A DNA stretch of 64,000 nt from Psychroserpens burtonensis DSM 12212 (GCF_000425305.1 NZ_AUDE01000012.1:62001-126000), one strand, 5' to 3'. Counted from the stretch's first letter, positions 15,677 through 25,915 are shown. The notes: generated by a model from the letters alone, not told the origin. A program made the numbers and translations.

Positions 15677-17646
15677 ACTTTACCTCCAACAACTTTTCCA
15701 AGTTTTCTAGATAGTAACATTTTTAAGCCTAGATAATCCTTAACATCCTCTAATATATTTCTGGAGTTCGCATCCTCTCGCAAGGTGTCATTTTGATATT
15801 CTAATACTTTTTTATCAATCAAATAACAACGCAATGTCAAAATTGTTTGTGTTACTAACTGCGCAATTGAATGTTGTTTTGCCTTCGGAATGATATGATT
15901 ACGCTCCCAATCATGCAATGTGTAACGTTCATCATTCATTAATATCGTAGTCACATCATTAGCCAATTCCTGATCTAGTCTATTTACGAAATTCTGTATT
16001 GAAAATTCAGGTTCTTGATGCAGCGTATCTATAATTGTTTGATATAACGTCTTAAAGATAGGATTTGAAAACTGCATCTCGTCTTCTTGCAAATCAAGAT
16101 ATATCTTTTCAAAAACTTTAGCATTTTGGATTACTGGTTCTAATTGCAATTCACCATCGTCTGATTCTTTTAAAACTAAGTCTTCAAAATCCTCTACCTC
16201 TGTACCATAGAGTAATAAGATTTCAATTATTTTACGTTCTAATTCATATTGCAAATCTACTTTTTGCGCTTTAGGCTCTGATTTTACAACTTGAAATGCG
16301 TTTTGTTTTTGCTCATTCTTATGGCTTTTATTAGCTTCTTGAACATCTTTTTTATTTATTTGAGCTAAGGTCGTAAACAGCACGTCTTCTCTAATATCCA
16401 TAATACGCGAGCATTCTTGGATATAAATTTCCTTTTTTATTTGGTCAGGAATTTTAGAGATACTATTTACAATATCTCTGATAGTCTCTGCTTTTTTTAT
16501 TGGGTCGTTATTAGCTTCTTTTATTAATAAAGAGGCTTTAAATTGAATAAAATCTTTAGAGTTGTCCTTGAGATACGCTGTTAATTCTTCAAGCGTATTT
16601 TGTTTTGCAAAACTATCTGGATCTTCACCTTCCGGAAAACCACAGACTTTCACGTTCATTCCTTGCTCTAGAATTAAATCTATACCTCGTATTGAGGCTC
16701 TAATTCCTGCTGCGTCACCATCAAAAAGTACTGTGATATTATTTGTCAATCTATTTACAAGTCTTATCTGCTCAGAAGATAACGCAGTACCAGAAGATGC
16801 TACAGTATTTTTAATTCCTGTTTGATGAAATTGAATGACATCCGTATAGCCTTCAACTAAATAACAATTATCTTCTTTAGCTATCGCTTGTTTTGCATGG
16901 TAAATCCCATAGAGTATTTTGCTTTTGTGGTACACTTCACTCTCTGGAGAGTTCATGTACTTAGCAGCCTTTTTATCTACTTTTAAAATACGCCCTCCAA
17001 AACCTAGAATACGACCACTCATACTATGAATAGGAAACATAACACGACCTTTAAAACGATCAAATTTCTTATCTGGCTTGACTATTGTTAATCCTGTTTT
17101 TTCAAGAAACTCAATTTGATACCCTTGCTTTAAAGCTTCATCTGTAAAGCCTTGCCACTCATCTAATGAATATCCTAGATTAAACTGTTTAATGGTTTCG
17201 TTTGTAAATCCACGTTCTTTAAAATAGCTTAAACCAATCGCTTGACCTTGATCTGTTTTAAATAGGATACGCTCAAAATATTGCTTAGCATATTCATTAA
17301 CCAAATACAAACTCTCTCTTTCATCAGCTTCTTGCTTTTGCTCATCGGTTTGTTCGGTTTCTTCTATGTCAATATTATATTTTTTAGCGAGATATTTTAT
17401 AGCTTCAGGATATGTAAAATGCTCATGCTCCATTATAAATGTGACTGCATTTCCTCCTTTTCCGCTGGAAAAGTCTTTCCAAATTTGCTTTACAGGAGAC
17501 ACCATAAAGCTTGGTGAACGCTCATCACTAAATGGACTCAAACCTTTAAAGTTACTTCCTGACTTCTTCAACTGAACAAAATCACCAATAACCTCTTCAA
17601 CGCGAGCGGTTTCAAATACTTGTTCTATGGAGGATTTTGATATCAA
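15673..17646 (-). CDS. dnaG: DNA primase
   Basis: The 657-residue protein has the CHC2-like N-terminal domain (1-100), the TOPRIM core (EGYTDVIQFHQTG near 265 and DGDAAGIRA near 312), then a divergent helicase-binding region. It makes RNA primers at the replication fork. The zinc-ribbon ligands expected in the first domain are replaced by Ser37, Ser40, Asp58 and Ser61 (GLSPFSDERSPSF and IWKDFSSGKGG). The fold motifs around them are kept, so the domain probably folds without zinc. This change may be general in Flavobacteriaceae. Confidence 0.95.
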   Translation of the reverse strand: MISKSSIEQVFETARVEEVIGDFVQLKKSGSNFKGLSPFSDERSPSFMVSPVKQIWKDFSSGKGGNAVTFIMEHEHFTYPEAIKYLAKKYNIDIEETEQTDEQKQEADERESLYLVNEYAKQYFERILFKTDQGQAIGLSYFKERGFTNETIKQFNLGYSLDEWQGFTDEALKQGYQIEFLEKTGLTIVKPDKKFDRFKGRVMFPIHSMSGRILGFGGRILKVDKKAAKYMNSPESEVYHKSKILYGIYHAKQAIAKEDNCYLVEGYTDVIQFHQTGIKNTVASSGTALSSEQIRLVNRLTNNITVLFDGDAAGIRASIRGIDLILEQGMNVKVCGFPEGEDPDSFAKQNTLEELTAYLKDNSKDFIQFKASLLIKEANNDPIKKAETIRDIVNSISKIPDQIKKEIYIQECSRIMDIREDVLFTTLAQINKKDVQEANKSHKNEQKQNAFQVVKSEPKAQKVDLQYELERKIIEILLLYGTEVEDFEDLVLKESDDGELQLEPVIQNAKVFEKIYLDLQEDEMQFSNPIFKTLYQTIIDTLHQEPEFSIQNFVNRLDQELANDVTTILMNDERYTLHDWERNHIIPKAKQHSIAQLVTQTILTLRCYLIDKKVLEYQNDTLREDANSRNILEDVKDYLGLKMLLSRKLGKVVGGKV

Positions 17647-17693
17647 TTTTAAAGATAATAGTGAACTTCAAATTTAAGCTATTATATGCTAAC

Positions 17694-17727
17694 AAAAAAG
17701 CACCCTTCGTTTTATAAAAGGTGCTTT
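17694..17727 (-). terminator. Terminator between outer-membrane gene and dnaG
   Basis: Arms AAAGCACC and GGTGCTTT form a stem followed on the minus strand by a T-run. It ends the transcript of the outer-membrane protein gene before dnaG. Confidence 0.75.
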
Positions 17728-17745
17728 AAATCGTGTTTTAATAGA

Positions 17746-18822
17746 CTAGTCCAAATCAAATCTAAACCCTAGAGATAGGTTATGCTGATCAAATGTTTGG
17801 TTTTCAAATACAGGGTTTAAATCATATTTCGCATATATACCTAAGCCTCCATAACCCACATAAGCACTTACACCGTAAACAAAAGGTGTCGCATTATAAT
17901 TACGTCTTATTTTTTGCTTTACGCGATTTCCATCTTCTTTGAAACGCAACTTTTGTTGCGTACCAATATTAAAACCTGCGTATCCACCAATCCCTACTTT
18001 AAAGTGATTCTCGGCACTGTATCTAAAGTAATTCTTACGTTCTATTTTTTTTGATGGCCCAAACTCAAAGTGTATGGGTACAACGAGATTTGTTATTCTA
18101 AATTCCACATCACTTAACTCACTGGGAAAAGCTTCCAAATTCGTTATATTTCCATCTTGAACAAAATATTGATCATTTTTAGGTGTTAATTTATTCCATT
18201 GAAGAGAGACACCATATTTTAATCGTACTGCATTAGACTCCTTTAATAGTCGTGTTTTCCATGCGACGCCTAACTCTATAAATCCAGAACCCATGAAAGA
18301 GTATTCATCACCAATTTTTTGACCATCACCAATAGCATTATTAAACCCCGCTGCAAACACTAAATCACTGGTGGTACGTTTATCATAAACTCTTGATTTA
18401 TTTTTTGGATTAATATTGATTCCTGTAAATTTTTCGAAGCTAAACCCAAACTGCACAGTCTCATCGGAATACCCATCATCATTTCGTTCTAATAGAGCAA
18501 TTTTATTATCAAGAATTGCCATACGATTCTCAATATTTAGAGCTCGTTTTTTAGCTGCTTCTTTTTTTAGTATTTCAGCGTCATCCTTAGTTATGCCGCC
18601 AACATCTAGTCTTCTATTAATGTTTTCTACTTCAGCCTTTAAAAATTCGCGTTCTTCGTTTTCGATAGTTTTTTTTAGCTCGATTAATCTGTCGATTTCT
18701 AAACCATTTTCTCTAAATGGCATATTATTTCCCGTAGAGTCTTGTTGTGTTTCTTGTGCATTCACATTACTTACAATTAAGCATAGGGTGAGTAGCACTA
18801 AAGGTTTTGTGATCGTATTCAT
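17746..18822 (-). CDS. Outer-membrane beta-barrel protein, unknown function
   Basis: The 358-residue protein has a cleavable signal (MNTITKPLVLLTLCLIVSNVNAQ). A charged helical region (residues about 40-110, coiled-coil-like, Glu/Lys-rich) precedes a region of alternating hydrophobic beta strands ending in LSLGFRFDLD, typical of a barrel end. It is the third gene after an ECF sigma factor and an anti-sigma-like protein and may be part of the envelope regulon. No family name can be given. Confidence 0.75.
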   Translation of the reverse strand: MNTITKPLVLLTLCLIVSNVNAQETQQDSTGNNMPFRENGLEIDRLIELKKTIENEEREFLKAEVENINRRLDVGGITKDDAEILKKEAAKKRALNIENRMAILDNKIALLERNDDGYSDETVQFGFSFEKFTGININPKNKSRVYDKRTTSDLVFAAGFNNAIGDGQKIGDEYSFMGSGFIELGVAWKTRLLKESNAVRLKYGVSLQWNKLTPKNDQYFVQDGNITNLEAFPSELSDVEFRITNLVVPIHFEFGPSKKIERKNYFRYSAENHFKVGIGGYAGFNIGTQQKLRFKEDGNRVKQKIRRNYNATPFVYGVSAYVGYGGLGIYAKYDLNPVFENQTFDQHNLSLGFRFDLD

Positions 18823-18872
18823 AGTGTTTGTTTTAGTTACCGAATTATTCGGAATGGATTGATGATAAATTT

Positions 18873-18900
18873 CACTTCGACTGCGCTCAGTGACTACTTG
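18873..18900. repeat. Dispersed repeat (CTTCGACT type)
   Basis: The gap between the outer-membrane gene and the anti-sigma-like gene contains CACTTCGACTGCGCTCAGTG, a copy of the repeat at 11,893 and 53,343. Confidence 0.5.
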
Positions 18901-18905
18901 GAATT

Positions 18906-19724
18906 TTAGTTGTTACGCTCAGCAACTGCTGTTATGACCGATTTGTAACCTGATTTTAAGCCTTCAAACACTCTAGTTCTAAACGATTGTTCCAGATCAT
19001 CTTCAACGTCTTGAAGTAAAGCATCTGCATCTACTGTTCGCGAAGTTTTATTATATATTCGCTCTCTTAAAATAGCTCTTTCTGCCTGTTTTAATAGATT
19101 TTCAATTTCGGCATCTGTAATAGCTCCGTTTTTAATTTTCAGGTTTTTAATTTGATTGACAACCTCAACCGCTTTGACCTCTTCAAAGGTTAATGTACTC
19201 ACAGCCGTTTGTTCTAATTTATTAGTATTTGAATTTATAATCGCTACAGCTTTTTTTGTTTCATTTAATTCAATTAACTTCCCTTTTATTGATTTCTCAA
19301 TTTTAGTTTCTGTTTTATTATTAGTGGACTGATTAGATATTGTCGCTAACTTAGGTTCGTCTTTGATTGATGGTTTAATTTGTTTCTGCTTTTTATTCTC
19401 TTCGGAAATTTCAGCAACAACTTCCTTTTTAACAGCTTCATTACTATCATTTGCCTCTGCCTTAATTTGAGATGCTTTGATGTTGGTTTCGACTACTGTT
19501 GGTTCTACTAGTTGATTTTCCGAAGCATTAAACAGTATATTAGTAACGAAAAGAATTCCAATAATACTCGCGGCAATACCGATATAAAAGATAAAGCCTC
19601 GTTCACTGTTTTTATTGCTGGTATAAAGATCTGTAGACAATTTATCCCAAGCATCACTTGATGGCTGTAGTGTTCTCTTCTCTAACTTATCTTTTATGTT
19701 CTCTTCAAACTTAACTGGTGCCAT
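18906..19724 (-). CDS. Anti-sigma-factor-like membrane protein
   Basis: The 272-residue protein has an N-terminal cytoplasmic region with LQPSSDAWDKL, then one membrane segment (FIFYIGIAASIIGILFVTNILF, residues about 45-66), then a long Lys/Glu/Asn-rich periplasmic part. The topology and the LxPSxxAWxxL motif are typical of flavobacterial proteins encoded directly after ECF sigma factors. It overlaps the sigma-factor gene by 14 nt. A regulatory role on that sigma factor is inference from position. Confidence 0.75.
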   Translation of the reverse strand: MAPVKFEENIKDKLEKRTLQPSSDAWDKLSTDLYTSNKNSERGFIFYIGIAASIIGILFVTNILFNASENQLVEPTVVETNIKASQIKAEANDSNEAVKKEVVAEISEENKKQKQIKPSIKDEPKLATISNQSTNNKTETKIEKSIKGKLIELNETKKAVAIINSNTNKLEQTAVSTLTFEEVKAVEVVNQIKNLKIKNGAITDAEIENLLKQAERAILRERIYNKTSRTVDADALLQDVEDDLEQSFRTRVFEGLKSGYKSVITAVAERNN

Positions 19725-20280
19725 AACTTGTTGTATTTATGTCCTTAATTTTTTTCTGAAGCATTTGTCGTGCTTTAAATAATTGTGATTTAGAGGTGCC
19801 TTGAGAAATACTCAAAATATCTGCTATTTCTTGATGTTTATAGCCTTCAATTGCATGCATGACAAATACCATTTTATAACCTTCTGGAAGCTCATCAATA
19901 AATTGCTGAATTTGAGCAACTTCTATTTGCGAATCTATGTTGTTACTGCAATGATCTTGATGAATTGTTTCATCTTCAACCGAAAACTCTACATGCTTTT
20001 CTTGCCTTAAAAAAGAAATAGATTCTCTTACCATTATGCGTCTTAACCAACCTTCAAAACTACCTTCGTTTTTAAAACTCTTAAGATTTGTAAACGCTTT
20101 AAAAAACGCTTTTAACATCACAGACTCTGCATTTTGTATGTCCTTTATATAATAACGACATATACTAAGCATTTTTGGTGCATGAATTTCAAACAATGTG
20201 TGTTGAGCGTCACGCTTGCCTTTTGCTGCTCTTTTAATGAGCGTCGTATTATTTTTATGATGTAATTGAATTACTTTCAA
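19711..20280 (-). CDS. ECF-type RNA polymerase sigma factor
   Basis: The 189-residue protein has sigma region 2 (ICRYYIKDIQNAESVMLKAF, about residues 45-65, and SFEGWLRRIMVRESI) and region 4 (LPEGYKMVFVMHAIEGYKHQEIADIL, about 133-160, then SQGTSKSQLFKARQML). It would direct transcription of an unknown regulon. It is the first gene of a three-gene operon with an anti-sigma-like protein and an outer-membrane protein. Confidence 0.92.
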   Translation of the reverse strand: MKVIQLHHKNNTTLIKRAAKGKRDAQHTLFEIHAPKMLSICRYYIKDIQNAESVMLKAFFKAFTNLKSFKNEGSFEGWLRRIMVRESISFLRQEKHVEFSVEDETIHQDHCSNNIDSQIEVAQIQQFIDELPEGYKMVFVMHAIEGYKHQEIADILSISQGTSKSQLFKARQMLQKKIKDINTTSYGTS

Positions 20281-20403
20281 AATGACTTTCGTTTGGTCTT
20301 CTATTTATAAAGACGCGATTTTTATTATAATGGTTGCCTGAAGATAAAAATATTTTTTTGTAGACGGTAAATTATATATATTTATGTACTCTAAAAAACT
20401 GTA

Positions 20404-21903
20404 ATGAAAAAACTTTTGATTCTTGTAATAACTGCCCTGCTCGCTTTGAACTGCTCAAAAAATGATGATTCTAATAATAGCCAAGAGCTTAGTAACTCAA
20501 ATAAAATACTAAGTTTTATTGTAGTAGACGAAGATGAAACTTTCACAGGTACAATTAACGAAACATCTAAATCTATAACAATAATTACAAATGATGTAGA
20601 TTTATCCTCATTATTGATAGCGAACATCGAAATATCACCTAATGCTACAATATCTCCATCACCAAGTACACCAAGAAATTTTAGTAATCCAGTAACCTAT
20701 ACTGTTACTGCGGAAAACGGAGACCAGACCACTTATGAGGCTATTGTAATAAGTGGAGACAATAAAATACTAACGTTTAGTTTTTCAATTGATGATGTAA
20801 TTTATGATTCTGAAATTAATCATACTACCAAAACGATAGCTATCGAAACAACTGGTTTAGAATTAAACCCTTCTATAATTCCGAATATTACAATTTCTCC
20901 ATTGGCTACCATATCACCAGATATAAGTATAGCTCAAAATTTTAATACTGATATTTCGTATACAGTTACATCCGAGAGTAATGAAGAGGCAGTTTACAAC
21001 ATTGAAATCACGAATACATCTCTTTCTAATGAGAAAAAAATTCTAAGCTTTCAGTTTATTGAAGATGGAGTTACTTTTGATGGAGTAATTGATCACGATG
21101 CACTAACAATTAATATAGAGTCCTATAAACAAATAACTAATATTTCACCAGTTACAACTATTTCAGAAAATGCGACTATTTCGCCAGATATTGACGAAAT
21201 ACAAGATTTTAGAAATGATATCACCTACACAATTACTGCTCAAGACGGAACATCTAATACCTATACAGTTTTCACCGTAGGCTATAGTATATCTAGCATG
21301 AATAGTGCAGCAAATACTTCTGACTTGATTACAAAATATTACACCAAAGCTACACCATACATAAGATGTCAATATGTTGATCCAACACTTCCAAATTCTC
21401 AATTATATCTTGAGAACGACGTGAATAGCTATGAAATGAGTACAACTGACTTTACTAGTACTGTAGGTAGTACATTTGGACAAACCTTTACTAGGTTTTA
21501 TATTGATTTGCCAGATAACATTGTAACTGCAAATGATTATAAACTGCGTTTCAAAGTGGATGGAATTTTAAAAGCGGAAAGCGATTTTATGATAGATATT
21601 TTAAGTGAGAATGTTCCAGATATATTTTCATCTAATCAATCTACATACAGTTATCAAGATACTTTAACGCTAACCGGAGAAAACTTAACCCCTGGATTAC
21701 GTATTGCCACTAGTAATGGTAGTATTTACCAGTACAATTCATCAAATGTAGATTTAAATTCTCAATCTACTCAATTAACCATTGAGTTAGATAACAATAG
21801 TAATATGTTCCCATCTTTTTATGGCGACCCTCCATTTAATACAGCAGTCATGTTATTTGCTAATGGTCGTTATGGAGAAACTATTTGGGTAACATTTGAC
21901 TAG
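20404..21903 (+). CDS. Lipoprotein with three tandem Ig-like/DUF5018-like repeats
   Basis: The 499-residue protein starts MKKLLILVITALLALNCSKN, with lipobox Cys at residue 17. Three repeats of about 90 residues follow (about 28-117, 118-211, 212-291). Each has a KILSF or KILTF opening, NATISP or LATISP in the middle and a VTYTVTAENG or ITYTITAQDG close. Such repeats resemble the DUF5018-like domains of Bacteroidota surface lipoproteins. The C-terminal 200 residues are beta-rich without a recognised family. It is a stand-alone gene, convergent with the prenyl synthase gene. Confidence 0.8.
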   Translation: MKKLLILVITALLALNCSKNDDSNNSQELSNSNKILSFIVVDEDETFTGTINETSKSITIITNDVDLSSLLIANIEISPNATISPSPSTPRNFSNPVTYTVTAENGDQTTYEAIVISGDNKILTFSFSIDDVIYDSEINHTTKTIAIETTGLELNPSIIPNITISPLATISPDISIAQNFNTDISYTVTSESNEEAVYNIEITNTSLSNEKKILSFQFIEDGVTFDGVIDHDALTINIESYKQITNISPVTTISENATISPDIDEIQDFRNDITYTITAQDGTSNTYTVFTVGYSISSMNSAANTSDLITKYYTKATPYIRCQYVDPTLPNSQLYLENDVNSYEMSTTDFTSTVGSTFGQTFTRFYIDLPDNIVTANDYKLRFKVDGILKAESDFMIDILSENVPDIFSSNQSTYSYQDTLTLTGENLTPGLRIATSNGSIYQYNSSNVDLNSQSTQLTIELDNNSNMFPSFYGDPPFNTAVMLFANGRYGETIWVTFD

Positions 21904-21919
21904 ATAATAAAACCGTTTT

Positions 21920-22897
21920 CTATTTTTTTCTATCAATAACATAATTCACCATTAATTCTAATGATGATTTGTATTGAGACTCTGGATATGTTTGTAATAT
22001 TTCTAAAGCTTGCCCTTGAAATTGCTTCATTTTATTGACTGCGTAATCAAGTCCGTTGTGGTCTTTCACAAAATTAATAACCTCCTTAACCCTCTTTTTA
22101 TCTTTATTATGGTTCTTAATTGAATTGATCAACCAAGATTTTTCCTTTTTAGAGCAATTATTAATCACATAAATCAAAGGCAGTGTCATTTTTTGTTCTT
22201 TAATATCTATCCCTGTAGGCTTACCGATTGCTTCATTTCCATAATCAAAAAGATCATCTTTGATTTGAAATGCCATTCCAATGAGTTCTCCAAATTTCCT
22301 CATGGACTCTATATGATCAGAATTTGGTTTTACAGATGCCGCACCTAAACTACAACACGCAGCAATAAGTGTTGCTGTTTTTTGTCTGATGATTTCGTAA
22401 TAGATATCCTCTGTAATGTCTAACTGTCTCGCTTTTTCAATTTGCAATAACTCTCCTTCGCTCATTTCACGGACAGCGACAGATATAATCTTTAATAAAT
22501 CAAAATCATTATTATCTATGGATAGTAACAAACCTTTAGACAACAAAAAATCACCGATAAGAACTGCAATTTTATTTTTCCATAGTGCATTAATTGAGAA
22601 AAAGCCTCTCCTACGATTACTATCATCAACAACATCATCATGAACTAGGGTTGCTGTATGAATTAACTCAATAACCGAAGCACCTCTGTAAGTACGTTCA
22701 TTAACTTGACCGTTATCAACCATTTTGGCTACTAAAAACACAAACATTGGTCGCATTTGTTTCCCTTTCCGGTTTACGATATAGTGCGTTATACGGTTTA
22801 ATAAAGCAACTTTACTTGACATAGAAAGGAGAAACTTTTGCTCGAAGAGTTCCATCTCGTATGCTATGGGCTGTTTTATCTGTTCAGTAATTTTCAT
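21920..22897 (-). CDS. Polyprenyl diphosphate synthase
   Basis: The 325-residue protein has both Asp-rich motifs of trans-prenyl synthases, LVHDDVVDDSNRRRG (residues about 92-106) and FQIKDDLFDYG (about 207-217). It elongates allylic diphosphates, probably to the side chain of menaquinone (octaprenyl-type synthase, ispB-like). Product chain length cannot be read from the sequence. It is followed by a convergent lipoprotein gene and preceded by an 800-bp gene-poor gap. Confidence 0.93.
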   Translation of the reverse strand: MKITEQIKQPIAYEMELFEQKFLLSMSSKVALLNRITHYIVNRKGKQMRPMFVFLVAKMVDNGQVNERTYRGASVIELIHTATLVHDDVVDDSNRRRGFFSINALWKNKIAVLIGDFLLSKGLLLSIDNNDFDLLKIISVAVREMSEGELLQIEKARQLDITEDIYYEIIRQKTATLIAACCSLGAASVKPNSDHIESMRKFGELIGMAFQIKDDLFDYGNEAIGKPTGIDIKEQKMTLPLIYVINNCSKKEKSWLINSIKNHNKDKKRVKEVINFVKDHNGLDYAVNKMKQFQGQALEILQTYPESQYKSSLELMVNYVIDRKK

Positions 22898-23638
22898 ACT
22901 TGCTTAGTCTATATCTCTAAATTCCTTACTATTTAACTTCATCCAAATCTTAATAAAGGGATCACTCTCTGCCTAGGCGTTTGACATTTTAAAAACAATA
23001 GGTTCTATTATTTGGTTAGTAATCTTCAAGTATAGCTACTTTTTTTGTTGATTTCACAAAATTACTAATTAAGTACTAAAGGCTTTGAATATGCAGCGAT
23101 AATTAGTAAAAACTTATGAATATGGGACTTCTCTCCTATTTCCCCTTATACTTGCTAAGCGAAAATACTTAAAACGGGTGTATAAGAACTAAAACGGTAA
23201 ACTATTAATCCTTTAGTCCACTATTAGAATTGAAATAACTATAGGTTTGGTGACATTCTTTGTAGAGGATACTGAAATAAGCACAGAGGCAAATATTATT
23301 ACTAATGCAGCAGAGTAAACTAACTTTATAACTGATAATTTTAGAAGTAAAAACAAATACATAATCCCCTATATAATGCATTATTAGTACAAAAGCCAAC
23401 TTGAAAAAATTCCGTTGAAACCTTTACCTTAACTGCAGCAGAAAGATCTTTGACTTGCTTGCTAAATTAGCTACTTAAATATAGAACTAACCGAACACAA
23501 CAAGATCTAGAATGTACTTAGAAAAGGTATTGTAAAAGAAAGCAGTAAAGATTCGCCTATACTTGAAAGCGGTGGTTCTATTATCAAGATTAAAATAGAA
23601 AGAGGATGTCTACCTCTGTTGTTTGCTAAAGTCTAGCA
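22898..23638. other. Gene-poor 740-bp stretch, possible decayed coding sequence
   Basis: No convincing open frame spans this stretch. A 64-codon minus-strand frame (23,205-23,399) has no start context or recognisable domain. On the plus strand short runs that read like protein (for example KESSKDSPILESGGSIIKIK near 23,540-23,600, and RIEITIGLVTFFVEDTEIST near 23,225) are broken by many stops. This fits an old pseudogene, but I cannot name the parent. Confidence 0.35.
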
Positions 23639-23692
23639 CTTCGCTTATTCCTAAAAAAGCAACCATAATTGATTTTTTAGGAATAAGCGAAG
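23639..23692. terminator. Perfect 20-bp inverted repeat at the rlmN 3' end, probable terminator
   Basis: Arms CTTCGCTTATTCCTAAAAAA and TTTTTTAGGAATAAGCGAAG are exact inverses around a 14-base loop. The structure begins eight bases after the rlmN stop codon. The arm ends in a T6 run, but there is no T-run outside the stem, and the stem is unusually long and AT-rich for a terminator. Confidence 0.6.
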
Positions 23693-23699
23693 AGACTAT

Positions 23700-24740
23700 T
23701 TATGCTTTATTAGCCAATTGCCCACAAGCCGCATCAATATCCTTTCCACGCGATCGTCTCACGGTTACCGTAATATTATTAGCTTCTAGCATATCGACAT
23801 ACATGTCAATTGCTTTTGAACTTGCTTGCTGAAATTCGCCGTCATCAATAGGATTATATTCTATTAAATTAACTTTACTAGGCGCAAATTTGCAGAATTT
23901 AATCAAGGCTTCTACATCATTTTTGGTATCATTAATCCCATCCCAAACTATGTATTCATAAGTAATACGGTTTTTAGTTTTCTCATACCAATACTCTAAA
24001 GCTTCTCTTAAATCTGCTAACGGAAATGTTGCATTAAAGGGCATAATAGATGTTCTAATCTCATCAATAGCAGAATGTAAAGACACTGCAAGTTTAAACT
24101 TCACCTCATCATCAGCCATTTTCTTTATCATCTTAGGAACTCCAGATGTTGATACTACAATACGCTTTGGTGACATTGCTAGACCTTCAGGTGATGTGAT
24201 TTTATCAATCGCCTTGAGGACGTTATTATAATTCATGAGTGGTTCTCCCATACCCATAAATACGATATTAGAAAGTGGCCTGTTGTGATACAATCTACTT
24301 TCCTTATCTATAACAACGACTTGATCATATATTTCATCTGGATTAAGATTTCGCATTCGTTTTAATCTTGATGTTGCGCAAAATCTACAATCTAAACTAC
24401 AACCAACTTGACTAGAAACACATGCCGTAGTGCGGTTTTTAGCAGGAATTAAGACAGACTCTACAATTAAACCATCATGCAATCGTACTGCGTTTTTAAT
24501 GGTCCCATCGTTACTCTTCTGTATTTGATCTACTTTAATATGATTAATAACAAAGTTGCTCTTAAGCATTTCTCTGGTTTCTTTAGAAACGTTGGTCATG
24601 TCTTCGAAGGAATGAGCACCTTTACTCCATAACCATTCATAAACTTGATTTCCACGAAACGCTTGATCTCCTTCTATGACAAAAAAGTCTCTTAATTGTT
24701 CTTTTGTTAATGCTCGTATGTCTTTCTTTTTAATATCCAT
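23700..24740 (-). CDS. rlmN: Dual-specificity 23S rRNA/tRNA methyltransferase RlmN (radical SAM)
   Basis: About 346 residues from MDIKKKDIRALTKEQL (24740); an upstream start 7 codons earlier is less likely. The radical SAM cluster motif is CSLDCRFCATS, and the mechanistic cysteines include QVGC and the C-terminal DIDAACGQL. It methylates C2 of adenosine 2503 in 23S rRNA and A37 in some tRNAs. A terminator separates queA from it upstream, and a long inverted repeat follows. Confidence 0.95.
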   Translation of the reverse strand: MDIKKKDIRALTKEQLRDFFVIEGDQAFRGNQVYEWLWSKGAHSFEDMTNVSKETREMLKSNFVINHIKVDQIQKSNDGTIKNAVRLHDGLIVESVLIPAKNRTTACVSSQVGCSLDCRFCATSRLKRMRNLNPDEIYDQVVVIDKESRLYHNRPLSNIVFMGMGEPLMNYNNVLKAIDKITSPEGLAMSPKRIVVSTSGVPKMIKKMADDEVKFKLAVSLHSAIDEIRTSIMPFNATFPLADLREALEYWYEKTKNRITYEYIVWDGINDTKNDVEALIKFCKFAPSKVNLIEYNPIDDGEFQQASSKAIDMYVDMLEANNITVTVRRSRGKDIDAACGQLANKA

Positions 24741-24813
24741 ATGTGTTGCAAAAGTAATCAAACCTTTTTTTCTGTTTAAGATTTAACATTAAAGTTTAAA
24801 ATTTCCGAAGCAT

Positions 24814-24841
24814 AAAAAAAGCCTTACTGTTACATAAGGCT
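24814..24841 (-). terminator. Terminator after queA
   Basis: Arms AGCCTTA and TAAGGCT with a T-run on the minus strand, 25 bases after the queA stop. Confidence 0.75.
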
Positions 24842-24865
24842 CTATTTATAATTATAAGTAATCTA

Positions 24866-25915
24866 TTAAATAATCAACATCGCATCACCATAGGTGTAAA
24901 AACGATATTTTTCTTTAACTGCTTCTTCGTAAGCCCTTTTCATAAAATCATGACCTGCAAATGCAGACACCATCATTAATAACGTAGATTTTGGTGTATG
25001 AAAATTAGTAATCATACTATTCGCTATACTAAACTCATAAGGAGGGAAAATAAATTTATTGGTCCATCCTGTAAATTCATTTAATGTTCCACTAGAGGAT
25101 ACACAACTTTCTACAGCACGCATAGCAGTAGTACCTACAGCACACACACGTCTTTTTTCAGCAATACCTTTATTAATGATATCTGTAGCCGGTTTTGTAA
25201 CGTAAATTTCTTCACTATCCATTTTATGCTTAGACAAATCCTCAACCTCAACTGGGTTAAAAGTACCTAAACCAACATGAAGTGTCACTTCTGGTAACTC
25301 AACTCCTTTAATTTCTAAACGCTTAAGTAAATGCTTTGAAAAGTGCAAACCTGCAGTTGGTGCTGCTACAGCTCCTTCATTTTTAGCAAAAATAGTTTGA
25401 TAACGCTCTGCATCTTCTGGTTCTACTTCCCTTTGAATATATTTTGGTAGTGGTGTTTCACCGAGTTCGGTTAATTTTCTTCTAAATTCATGGTAAGACC
25501 CGTCATACAAGAAACGTAATGTTCTTCCTCTAGAGGTTGTATTATCAATAACTTCGGCCACCAAAGTTTCATCTTCACCAAAGTATAATTTATTACCAAT
25601 TCTTATTTTACGTGCTGGATCCACTAAAACATCCCAAAGGCGCTGTTCTTCATTTAATTCTCTTAATAAGAAAACTTCAATTCTCGCTCCTGTTTTTTCT
25701 TTGTTACCGTATAGACGAGCTGGAAACACTTTCGTGTTGTTCAAAATCATGACATCTCCTTCATCAAAATAATCGATGACATCTTTAAATAGCTTGTGCT
25801 CGATAGTTTGATTTTTTCTATCCAAAACCATTAGTCTAGACTCGTCTCTAATATCTGACGGACGTTCAGCTAATAATTCATCTGGAAGATCAAAATGGAA
25901 GTGTGATAATTTCAT
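24866..25915 (-). CDS. queA: S-adenosylmethionine:tRNA ribosyltransferase-isomerase
   Basis: The 349-residue protein has the QueA landmarks [19 protein letters not shown] at the N-terminus, [17 protein letters not shown], and [18 protein letters not shown] plus [11 protein letters not shown]. It transfers the ribosyl part of SAM to preQ1 in tRNA to make epoxyqueuosine. It is full length. It has its own 5' gap and a terminator downstream. Confidence 0.96.
   Translation of the reverse strand: MKLSHFHFDLPDELLAERPSDIRDESRLMVLDRKNQTIEHKLFKDVIDYFDEGDVMILNNTKVFPARLYGNKEKTGARIEVFLLRELNEEQRLWDVLVDPARKIRIGNKLYFGEDETLVAEVIDNTTSRGRTLRFLYDGSYHEFRRKLTELGETPLPKYIQREVEPEDAERYQTIFAKNEGAVAAPTAGLHFSKHLLKRLEIKGVELPEVTLHVGLGTFNPVEVEDLSKHKMDSEEIYVTKPATDIINKGIAEKRRVCAVGTTAMRAVESCVSSSGTLNEFTGWTNKFIFPPYEFSIANSMITNFHTPKSTLLMMVSAFAGHDFMKRAYEEAVKEKYRFYTYGDAMLII

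Noticed and set aside
23205-23399. 64-codon open frame in the gap upstream of the prenyl synthase
   Set aside because: No signal, domain or start context, and the opposite strand has similarly fragmentary frames; it looks like chance.
23639-23692. Inverted repeat as the end of an insertion sequence
   Set aside because: The arms are only 14 bases apart, there is no transposase nearby, and it lies at a gene end, which fits a terminator better.
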